DNA of 10,432 nt. It comes from Oscillospiraceae bacterium. GTDB lineage: Bacteria > Bacillota > Clostridia > Oscillospirales > UBA929. The position numbers and the translations under genes are program-made. Positions within the stretch are counted from its first letter, which is position 1. Every line of letters starts with the position of its first letter. The notes beneath the pieces were generated by a model. It was given only the letters and a program-made list of their open reading frames with translations, was not told where the DNA came from and did no database searches. The stretch lies in NCBI GenBank assembly GCA_031271325.1, contig JAISVY010000152.1:1-10432 (forward strand), given 5' to 3'. Below are positions 4,797 through 10,432 of the stretch, in pieces.

Positions 4797-6117
4797 CGGC
4801 TTATCGCAAGACGAAATCAACGCCCTCTTGCAAAGCGAAATCAGCGTTGACGATGATGCCGGCGCGTCCCAAAACGCTTTCGGAGCCACCACCATGTCGC
4901 AAGCCGAGCTGGACGCTCTGTTGGCGGAAGTGGGCGCTCCCCCCTCGGACGCGGCTCCGGTGGAGCTGCCAAAGGTGGATTTCACGGACGTACTGACCAG
5001 TGAGGAAGCCGACGCTTTGGGCGAAATCGGCAACATCAGCATGGGTACGGCCGCCACGACATTATTCTCTCTGCTGAATAATAAAGTGGATATTACAACC
5101 CCCCGCGTCAACGTGACCAATATGGGCGAAATGGCGCGTCAGTACCCGATGCCGTTCGTTTCGGTCGAGGTTCAGTATACCGTGGGGCTGCAGGGCACGA
5201 ACTGCCTGTTCCTGCACGAGAACGACGTGAAGATCATCACCGACCTGATGCTGGGCGGCGACGGGACGAATATCCCGGACGACTTGAACGAAATGCACCT
5301 CTCCTGTATCGCCGAGGTGATGAACCAGATGGTCGGTTCGTCCAGCACCTCTCTCTCGCAGATGCTCACGATGCCGATCGACATTTCCCCGCCGAAGGCA
5401 ACGCAGGTATTGCTGGAGGGAGGATTGGGGTATCCGTTCGACGACATTGAAAAGCCCGTCGTGCGTATCGCTTTCGACATGGTTGTGGGAGGTCTGATCA
5501 ACTCAGAGATCATGCAGGTGATGCCGGTGGACTTCGCGAAGTCGATGGTGGCCAACATGATGGGGATGGGCAGCGAACCCGCGCCGCCCCCGCCGCCCGA
5601 ACCGGCTCCCGCGCCCGCTCCGCAGCCCGCTCCCGCTCCGGCCGCCGCCGCGCCTGCGGCTCCCCAGCCGCAGCCCGCCCCGCCGCCCCAGCCGGATCCT
5701 TACGCCGCGCAGCCGCCGTACCCGTACCCTCAGCCGTACCCGTACCCGCCCGCGCCTCCTTACGGATACCAATATCAGCCGCCTCCACAGCCGCCGGTTG
5801 ACGTGCGCCCCGCTACCTTCGCCTCGTTTGGCGACCCCACCGCCGTCGCGGGGATGGGGGAGAACATGGACATTCTGCTGGATGTGCCGCTCTCGGTATC
5901 GGTGGAACTGGGCAAAAGCCGGAAGTACATCAAAGAAATTCTAGACTTCAATGTAGGCACCATCGTCGTCCTCGACAAAATGGCCGGAGAACTGGTGGAC
6001 GTGATCGTCAACGGCAAGCTGATCGCGCAGGGGGAAGTGGTGACCATCGACGACAACTACGGTTGCCGCATCACCGAAATTGTCAGCCCGTCAAAACGTA
6101 TCAACCCGGCCAAATAG
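4789..6117 (+). CDS. fliY: Flagellar switch protein FliY (CheC phosphatase plus FliN domain)
   Basis: 442 aa. FliY is the Gram-positive switch component that joins a CheC-type CheY-P phosphatase domain to a FliN-like SpoA domain. The N-terminus has a CheY-P docking motif LSQDEINALL (5-14) and a second similar motif MSQAELDALL (36-45). The CheC region (about 65-258) has both catalytic pairs: E79/N82 in EIGNISMGTAAT and E176/N179 in EVMNQMVGSSST, so phosphatase activity is expected. Residues 264-337 are a proline/alanine linker ending in a Pro-Tyr repeat. The SpoA domain (about 359-436) contains MDILLDVPLSVSVELG and KEILDFNVGTIVVLD, and ends ITEIVSPSKRIN. AAGGAGGA at 4773-4780 is 8 nt before the ATG. 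cheY, its substrate in phosphorylated form, follows 104 nt downstream. Confidence 0.96.
   Translation: MSNGLSQDEINALLQSEISVDDDAGASQNAFGATTMSQAELDALLAEVGAPPSDAAPVELPKVDFTDVLTSEEADALGEIGNISMGTAATTLFSLLNNKVDITTPRVNVTNMGEMARQYPMPFVSVEVQYTVGLQGTNCLFLHENDVKIITDLMLGGDGTNIPDDLNEMHLSCIAEVMNQMVGSSSTSLSQMLTMPIDISPPKATQVLLEGGLGYPFDDIEKPVVRIAFDMVVGGLINSEIMQVMPVDFAKSMVANMMGMGSEPAPPPPPEPAPAPAPQPAPAPAAAAPAAPQPQPAPPPQPDPYAAQPPYPYPQPYPYPPAPPYGYQYQPPPQPPVDVRPATFASFGDPTAVAGMGENMDILLDVPLSVSVELGKSRKYIKEILDFNVGTIVVLDKMAGELVDVIVNGKLIAQGEVVTIDDNYGCRITEIVSPSKRINPAK
5578..5799 (+). repeat. Low-complexity proline-rich linker coding repeat within fliY
   Basis: This in-frame, very GC-rich stretch encodes residues 264-337, mostly PAP, PPP and PQP runs, then Pro-Tyr repeats. 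The 14-mer CCGTACCCGTACCC occurs at 5716-5729 and again at 5734-5747 (18-nt period), encoding the YPYP units. It separates the phosphatase and SpoA domains. Such a run is prone to length change by slippage. Confidence 0.85.
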
Positions 6118-6153
6118 GCGCTGCCGAGCAGCTCTTTTTCGAACCGAAGCGCC
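6117..6153 (+). terminator. Terminator-like element after fliY, with alternative fold
   Basis: Overlapping the end of fliY, GCTGC (6120-6124) pairs perfectly with GCAGC (6128-6132) over loop CGA and runs into TCTTTTT (6133-6139), an intrinsic-terminator layout with a short stem. An outer stem GGCGCT (6117-6122) / AGCGCC (6148-6153) is mutually exclusive with it. Bases 6128-6152 match 1089-1113 at 23 of 25 positions. Because cheY and the export genes follow with no clear new promoter, partial termination or attenuation is more likely than a full stop. Confidence 0.5.
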
Positions 6154-6221
6154 GCAGATACTCGCGAATCTCCGTACAGACCCAAATTCCCCTTGTATCA
6201 TAGTGGAGGTGGACCAACTTT

Positions 6222-6584
6222 ATGGCAGGTAAAATTCTCATTGTAGACGATGCCGCATTCATGCGAATGATGATCAAAGACGTATTAACCAAAAACGGCT
6301 TTGAGGTGATCGGCGAGGCGGAAAACGGAAAGGTCGCCGTGGAACGGTATAACGAGCTGAGACCCGATCTTGTGATCATGGACATCACCATGCCGGAGAT
6401 GAACGGGATCGATTCGCTCAAAGGGATTAAGATGATCAATAAAGACGCGAAAGTGGTCATGTGTTCCGCAATGGGACAGCAGGCTATGGTCATTGAGGCG
6501 ATTCAGGCGGGCGCGAAGGACTTTATCGTAAAACCCTTCCAAGCCGACCGCGTATGCGAGGCCGTGCGAAAGGTGTTGGGGTGA
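6222..6584 (+). CDS. cheY: Chemotaxis response regulator CheY
   Basis: 120 aa, a single receiver domain with no output domain. Once phosphorylated by CheA it binds FliM and FliY to change rotor direction. All receiver landmarks are present: acidic pair D9/D10 in ILIVDDAAFMR, phospho-acceptor D54 in VIMDITMPEMNG, the switch Ser82 in MCSAMGQQ, and Lys104 in FIVKPF. A GGAGGTGG site at 6205-6212 precedes ATG 6222. The placement between fliY and fliO is the same as in Bacillus subtilis. The stop codon overlaps the fliO start (GTGA). Confidence 0.96.
   Translation: MAGKILIVDDAAFMRMMIKDVLTKNGFEVIGEAENGKVAVERYNELRPDLVIMDITMPEMNGIDSLKGIKMINKDAKVVMCSAMGQQAMVIEAIQAGAKDFIVKPFQADRVCEAVRKVLG
6569..6575 (+). 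promoter_or_regulatory. Ribosome binding site deciding the fliO start
   Basis: AAAGGTG, inside the cheY 3' end, lies 5 nt before GTG 6581. ATG 6602 has no such site upstream, and ATG 6554 would lie deeper in cheY without one. The GTG overlaps the cheY stop as GTGA, the usual coupled arrangement. Confidence 0.6.
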
Positions 6585-7318
6585 CGCCCCTCGTTCTGAC
6601 AATGCCCCCGGGATCGATTGTCGGCCTTGTTTTGGGGCTTTTGGTCTTTGTTTTAATCTTGGGCGGGTTTGTATACCTGTCCAAACGCATTTCCAAGGGA
6701 ACCGTGTTTTCCGGCAAGCGCATCCGGGTGATCGAGCGTCTGATGGTAAGCAGAGACGCGTCCGTGCTCCTCTTGCAGATCGGCTTGCGCCTGTTTGTCG
6801 TGGGCGCGGGGCGCGACGGCGTGAACCTCCTGTCTGAGCTGTCGGCTTCCGATTTCGCCGAGGCGCAGAAAAGCGAAAGCCCGCGAGGGTTTATGAGCCG
6901 TTTCAAAAGCAATCTGAGAGCCAACGTCACTCAAACAAACAAGCCGGAAGCCGACACTTCGTTCGCGGAGCTGCTTCAAAAGATGAAAGACCCGGTTTCC
7001 GGTTCCGCCGAGGGCGCCGGGAACGCGGGTCATCCGCATACGGCGGACAAGCCGGAAACGCCGCGGTATGACCGCTATCAAAACGAGATCGAGAACATGA
7101 CCCGCCTGAGCCAGCCGGACGCGCTTGACCGCCGCGCGCATAATCCCCCCCCGCGTTATGAGACGCCTTCCCGCCGCCCGGCGCCCGTCCCCTCCCCGGC
7201 AGAGCCTGACCCCAAGAACGAGAAAGAGCGCGCCGAGCGGATCGACCAGCTTCTGGACTTGGTTTCGCAGAGGCAGGCGCGTTTGGACGACAGAAACAAC
7301 ACGGGAGACAAAGGATGA
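6581..7318 (+). CDS. fliO: Flagellar biosynthesis protein FliO (FliZ type)
   Basis: 245 aa from the GTG start. FliO is a membrane protein that helps assemble the FliP/FliR export-gate core. One hydrophobic segment (about 12-33) is followed by the FliO domain (about 45-90): KRIRVIERLMVSRDASVLLLQIG, split here by short variation, then LRLFVVGAG and VNLLSEL. The remaining 155 residues are a hydrophilic cytoplasmic tail rich in Pro, Arg, Asp and Glu, ending in a charged helix (about 212-236). The tail is long for FliO and not conserved. It has no signal peptide like that of some FliZ homologues. The stop overlaps the fliP start (ATGA). Without its neighbours this gene would be hard to name; the position and the core domain make it fairly safe. 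Confidence 0.87.
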   Translation: MTPLVLTMPPGSIVGLVLGLLVFVLILGGFVYLSKRISKGTVFSGKRIRVIERLMVSRDASVLLLQIGLRLFVVGAGRDGVNLLSELSASDFAEAQKSESPRGFMSRFKSNLRANVTQTNKPEADTSFAELLQKMKDPVSGSAEGAGNAGHPHTADKPETPRYDRYQNEIENMTRLSQPDALDRRAHNPPPRYETPSRRPAPVPSPAEPDPKNEKERAERIDQLLDLVSQRQARLDDRNNTGDKG

Positions 7319-8217
7319 AAGACGGTAATCTCAAAAACCTCCCGCTTGTTCGCCGACCGCAGCCGAACAAACCGTCAGCTTCTCTTCGGTGCCTGATGCG
7401 CCTGCTGCCGGTGCTCTTTACGCTGGTGCTGCTCTTTACGGTCCAAACCCGCGCCGTGGAGATAGAGCCGTCGCCGAGCCCGGCGGGGGAAACCGCGGCG
7501 GAGCCGGAAGACGCGACGTTCCCGTTTAATCTGCTGCAAAACATTCTGGGTGAGGACGATACCGAGGGCGCGACCACCACGGTCGAGATCATGCTGCTGC
7601 TGACCGTGCTCACTCTGGTGCCGTCTATCCTGATCATGATGACGTCGTTTACCCGCATCGTCATCGTGTTGTCGTTCACGCGGAACGCGATGGGTACGCA
7701 GAACATGCCGCCCAATCAAATCATCATCGGGCTTGCCCTCTTCCTCACCTATTTTTCGATGCACGGTACGCTGACGCAGATTTACGAAGAGGCGTGGGTA
7801 CCTTATCAGCAGGAAGAATCGGAGATGACGCTGGACGAATTCTACACCGCCGCCGTAGAGCCGCTCCGGGAGTTTATGTTCGGGGAGATCCGCAACCAAG
7901 GTCACGCCGCCGATCTCGGTATGTTTTTGGGGCTTGCGGGGCTGAACGAAACCCCGCCGGAGAGCTTGGACGATATTCCGACCTACGTGCTGATTCCGTC
8001 GTTTATCACAAGCGAGCTGAAAACGGGGCTTTGGATGGGCTTTTTGATCTTCATCCCGTTTATCGTCATTGATATGATCGTCGCCTCGGCGCTGATGTCG
8101 ATGGGTATGATGATGCTGCCGCCCGCCATGATCTCGATGCCGTTTAAGCTGATGATCTTTGTGCTGGCCAACGGCTGGGACAACGTGGTGATGAATTTGA
8201 TCCGCTCGTTTGGCTAG
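7315..8217 (+). CDS. fliP: Flagellar export-gate protein FliP
   Basis: 300 aa, longer than the usual 220-260. FliP is the pentameric core of the type III export gate. The conserved part is clear: PSILIMMTSFTRIVIVLSF (103-121), then RNAMGTQNMPPNQIIIGLAL, and near the end IDMIVASALMSMGMMMLPP (252-270) and MPFKLMIFVLANGW (275-288). FliP is unusual in having a cleavable signal peptide. Here the hydrophobic core is at about 29-44 with likely cleavage after TRA47, preceded by a long basic n-region of 27 residues. Start ATG 7315 has GGGAG at 7303-7307 and overlaps the fliO stop; the internal ATG at 7396 (Met28) would give a conventional signal peptide but lacks a Shine-Dalgarno site. The mature N-terminal segment (48-88) is long and acidic. 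Confidence 0.95.
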   Translation: MKDGNLKNLPLVRRPQPNKPSASLRCLMRLLPVLFTLVLLFTVQTRAVEIEPSPSPAGETAAEPEDATFPFNLLQNILGEDDTEGATTTVEIMLLLTVLTLVPSILIMMTSFTRIVIVLSFTRNAMGTQNMPPNQIIIGLALFLTYFSMHGTLTQIYEEAWVPYQQEESEMTLDEFYTAAVEPLREFMFGEIRNQGHAADLGMFLGLAGLNETPPESLDDIPTYVLIPSFITSELKTGLWMGFLIFIPFIVIDMIVASALMSMGMMMLPPAMISMPFKLMIFVLANGWDNVVMNLIRSFG

Positions 8218-8240
8218 CCTTTCAGGCGAACACGCAATTT

Positions 8241-8258
8241 TCAACACTTCGTTGAGGT
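8241..8258 (+). promoter_or_regulatory. Small hairpin overlapping the fliQ ribosome binding site
   Basis: In the 47-nt fliP-fliQ gap, TCAAC (8241-8245) can pair with GTTGA (8251-8255), whose last two bases begin the Shine-Dalgarno GAGGT (8254-8258), 6 nt before ATG 8265. The stem is only 5 bp, so any effect on translation would be mild. Confidence 0.35.
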
Positions 8259-8264
8259 ATGTAA

Positions 8265-8531
8265 ATGGAACAGAGTCAGGTAGCCTCCATTGTGTACGAC
8301 GCGGTGATGACCATCCTGATCGTTTCCGCCCCGATGCTGGTGATCGGGCTGGTTGCGGGGCTGATCATCTCGGTTTTGCAGGCGACCACCCAAATCAACG
8401 AGCAGACGATTGTGTTCGTTGTGAAGATCCTCTCGGTTTTTCTCACGCTGATTATCTTCGGCGCGTGGATGCTGTCAAGGCTAACCGAGTTTACCCAGAG
8501 GGTGTTTACGCTGATGAGCGGCGGCGGATAG
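8265..8531 (+). CDS. fliQ: Flagellar export-gate protein FliQ
   Basis: 88 aa, the normal size. FliQ is a two-helix membrane protein that wraps around the FliP5-FliR1 core of the export gate. The two hydrophobic segments (about 14-38 and 48-70) flank the highly conserved SVLQATTQINEQT loop (36-48), which is diagnostic. The ATG at 8265 follows GAGGT at 8254-8258. fliR starts 1 nt after the stop, so the two are probably translated together. Confidence 0.96.
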   Translation: MEQSQVASIVYDAVMTILIVSAPMLVIGLVAGLIISVLQATTQINEQTIVFVVKILSVFLTLIIFGAWMLSRLTEFTQRVFTLMSGGG

Positions 8532-8532
8532 T

Positions 8533-9312
8533 ATGATTACCGACGTATTGCTCCCGTGGGTCGTTCACCTGCTGCTGATTGTGACCCGCATGGCGGCGCT
8601 CTTTACCTTCACGCCGCTGCTGGCGCGGCAGCAGATCCCGAACACCGCCAAGATCGGCTTCTCGCTTTTGATGGGGTTCATCCTGATCAACCTGTATCCG
8701 CCGCCCGCCGAGTACCCGTACGGCAACATCTACGCGCTGGCGTTCGCCGTGATCTGCGAGCTGTCGGTGGGCTTGGTAATCGGATTTATCACGAGCCTCT
8801 TCTTCAACGCGATTTACACCGCCGCGCATATCATCGATATGCAGATCGGGTTCTCGATGGCGCAGATGTACGATATGTCGGCGGGTACCCAAGTCGCCGT
8901 CACCAGCGGACTGCTGAACACCGCGCTGGTACTTTCGTTTGTCTTCACGGGAGGGCTGAACCGGCTGATTGAGCTGATGGCGCGCAGCTTTGCGGTGATC
9001 CCCGTGGGCGCCGGCGTACTGCGACCGGAGATCGTTACGCTGGTGGCGGATGAGTTTTCCCGCTGTTTCGTGATTGCCATTCAGATTTCCATGCCGGTAC
9101 TGGCGGCGGCGCTGCTGGCCGAGGTGGCGCTGGGCGTGGTTGTGCGTACCGCGCCGCAGATGAACGTGTTTGTGGTGGGCATCCCTCTGAAGATCATACT
9201 GGGGTTGTTTATCCTGATGCTGATGATGCCCGCGTTTGTCTATCTGACCGGGGATATATTTACATTTATGTTTGATGCGATCGACCGCGTGATAGGGGGG
9301 ATGATTCCATGA
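8533..9312 (+). CDS. fliR: Flagellar export-gate protein FliR
   Basis: 259 aa, typical length. FliR is the single-copy membrane subunit that completes the FliP/FliR helical gate. Several hydrophobic segments span the protein, with conserved motifs TRMAALFTFTPLL (18-30), a GFSMAQMYD stretch near residue 105, LAEVALGVVVRTAPQMNVFV (about 195-214) and GIPLKIILG. The start codon is 1 nt after the fliQ stop and has no good Shine-Dalgarno sequence, so translation probably depends on coupling to fliQ. The stop overlaps the flhB start (ATGA). Confidence 0.95.
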   Translation: MITDVLLPWVVHLLLIVTRMAALFTFTPLLARQQIPNTAKIGFSLLMGFILINLYPPPAEYPYGNIYALAFAVICELSVGLVIGFITSLFFNAIYTAAHIIDMQIGFSMAQMYDMSAGTQVAVTSGLLNTALVLSFVFTGGLNRLIELMARSFAVIPVGAGVLRPEIVTLVADEFSRCFVIAIQISMPVLAAALLAEVALGVVVRTAPQMNVFVVGIPLKIILGLFILMLMMPAFVYLTGDIFTFMFDAIDRVIGGMIP

Positions 9313-10430
9313 CTCCGGATCAGGGCGGCGGCGGCGAAAAGACCGAAAAGGCTACGCCTAAAAAGCGCGAGGACGCGCGAAAAAAAGGTCAGGTGCTTAA
9401 AAGCGCCGAAATCAACACGGCAGTGCTGACGATAAGCATGTTCGTGATCATCTTCGTGATGGGCGGCTGGATCTCCGACGGCGCGGGCGCGCTGTTAAAG
9501 AGTTTTATCGGGAGGATCGGCGACGTGGGGGCTCCCCCCACCGCGGCGGACGCGAGCGCCGCGTTTGTACAGGCGCTTTGGCAGCTGATATGGCTGCTGC
9601 TTCCCGTTTTGATCGTGGCGCTGGTGATGGGGATATTGGTCAACGTGGCGCAGATCGGGTTTCTTTTCACCGGGGAGACGATCAAGCCCAAGCTCTCCAA
9701 GATCAACCCGCTTCAAGGGTTCAAGCGCATATTCTCGATGCGGAGCGTCGTGGAGATGCTGAAGGCGGTACTCAAGATTACGCTGATGTCGGTGATTGTC
9801 TATCAGGAGTTCAGCAAGCACTTCGGCTCGTTCGCCGGGATGATGCGGCTGACGCCGGGGCAGTCCGCCGCGAATATTATTTCGATGGCGATGGGCGTTG
9901 CGATTAAAGCCTGCGCCGTGCTGATCGGAATCGGGCTGGCCGACCTGCTCTACCAATGGTGGGAATACGAACGCAACCTCAAGATGTCGCGGGAGGAGAT
10001 CAAGCAGGAGATCAAGCAGCTGGAAGGCGACCCGCTGATCCGCGGCAAACGCAAAGAGAAACAGCGACAGATGAGCATGATGCGGATGATGCGCGCCATT
10101 CCGCAGGCCGATGTGGTGATCACCAACCCCACCCATTACGCCGTCGCCGTTCAATACAACGAAAAGGTGACCGACGCGCCGGTGGTGCTGGCCAAAGGCA
10201 AAGACCGCGTTGCGCTGAAGATGCGGGAGGTTGCCGCCCAGCACAGGGTGGAGATCGTGGAAAACAAGCCGGTGGCGCAGGCGCTGTATGTCTCCTGCGA
10301 GATCGGGCATAAGATTCCTCCGGAGTTGTTTGCCGCCGTCGCGGAAATCCTCGCCTATGTGTACAAAAAGCGGCACCCCGAACCCCCGCCCAGACGCCCC
10401 CTGCGCCGGGAACCCCGCAGAGCGCAGTAG
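9309..10430 (+). CDS. flhB: Flagellar export substrate-specificity switch protein FlhB
   Basis: 373 aa, complete. FlhB regulates the export gate and switches secretion from rod/hook to filament substrates after self-cleavage. The N-terminus has the family pattern EKTEKATPKKREDARKKGQV (10-29). Four membrane segments lie at about 37-54, 88-116, 146-166 and 187-213, with the NPLQGFKRIFS amphipathic stretch at 133-143. The cytoplasmic domain has a long charged linker helix (about 218-262) and the autocleavage motif NPTH (273-276), with the cut expected between Asn273 and Pro274. The domain closes with the conserved VENKPVAQALY and IPPELFAAVAEILAYVY. After it comes an unusual Pro/Arg tail (PEPPPRRPLRREPRRAQ). 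It overlaps fliR by 4 bp. flhA would normally follow but is outside the window. Confidence 0.97.
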   Translation: MTPDQGGGGEKTEKATPKKREDARKKGQVLKSAEINTAVLTISMFVIIFVMGGWISDGAGALLKSFIGRIGDVGAPPTAADASAAFVQALWQLIWLLLPVLIVALVMGILVNVAQIGFLFTGETIKPKLSKINPLQGFKRIFSMRSVVEMLKAVLKITLMSVIVYQEFSKHFGSFAGMMRLTPGQSAANIISMAMGVAIKACAVLIGIGLADLLYQWWEYERNLKMSREEIKQEIKQLEGDPLIRGKRKEKQRQMSMMRMMRAIPQADVVITNPTHYAVAVQYNEKVTDAPVVLAKGKDRVALKMREVAAQHRVEIVENKPVAQALYVSCEIGHKIPPELFAAVAEILAYVYKKRHPEPPPRRPLRREPRRAQ

Positions 10431-10432
10431 AG

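Noticed and set aside
5716..5747. Possible CRISPR-like or tandem non-coding repeat
   Set aside because: There are only two 14-nt copies, in frame within fliY and encoding Pro-Tyr units. There are no spacers.
5503..5788. Minus-strand Arg/Gly- and Ala/Gly-rich open frames opposite the FliY linker
   Set aside because: They are antisense translations of the proline-rich repeat, kept open by high GC content, with no start signals or protein-like composition.
6157..6201. Promoter directly upstream of cheY (GATACT at 6157-6162 or TATCAT at 6196-6201)
   Set aside because: Neither candidate has a credible -35 box or an extended -10 at the right spacing, so no promoter is called.
7375..8247. Long minus-strand frame opposite fliP, and a similar one opposite flhB (9495-10376)
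   Set aside because: Both are His/Arg/Gln-rich mirror frames of strongly conserved export-gate genes, with no ribosome binding site or recognisable domain.

Overview
This window is a contiguous, entirely plus-strand block of flagellar and motor genes, about 57-60 % GC by eye. It reads flgE - (gap with promoter) - flbD - motA - motB - fliL - fliM - fliY - cheY - fliO - fliP - fliQ - fliR - flhB. The order, the fused CheC/FliN-type switch protein FliY (instead of a short FliN), a cheY between fliY and fliO, strong GGAGG-type ribosome binding sites, and FlbD/SwrD next to the hook gene all point to a motile, fairly GC-rich Firmicute. A Clostridia-class organism is more likely than a Bacillus, because motAB sits inside the operon. 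The species cannot be named from the sequence alone.

Layout. Bases 25-1074 encode the hook protein. Bases 1075-1341 (267 nt) form a regulatory gap with a short terminator-like hairpin plus T-tract, a 12-bp inverted repeat and an extended -10 promoter. Bases 1342-3705 encode FlbD, the stator proteins MotA and MotB, and a FliL-like stator-associated protein that carries a lipoprotein signal. A 101-nt gap of consecutive hairpins precedes the switch genes fliM and fliY (3807-6117). A second terminator-like hairpin, in a 25-nt repeat shared with the first gap, lies between fliY and cheY. From cheY to flhB (6222-10430) most genes overlap or nearly touch, which is consistent with translational coupling. 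This part encodes the chemotaxis regulator and the membrane core of the flagellar type III export gate (FliO, FliP, FliQ, FliR, FlhB). flhA would be expected just downstream, but the window ends 2 nt after flhB.

Functionally, FliOPQR and FlhB build the export gate through which hook subunits (FlgE) are secreted. FliM and FliY form the cytoplasmic switch that binds phospho-CheY, and FliY also carries a CheC-type phosphatase domain that can remove that signal. MotA and MotB power rotation, with FlbD and FliL as accessory stator factors.

I see no mobile element, CRISPR array, rRNA or tRNA, and no unknown enzyme system. The coding content is ordinary. The less ordinary features are the repeated intergenic RNA-like elements, the lipoprotein form of FliL, the doubled CheY-binding motif and long proline-rich linker in FliY, and the extended tails of FliO, FliP and FlhB.
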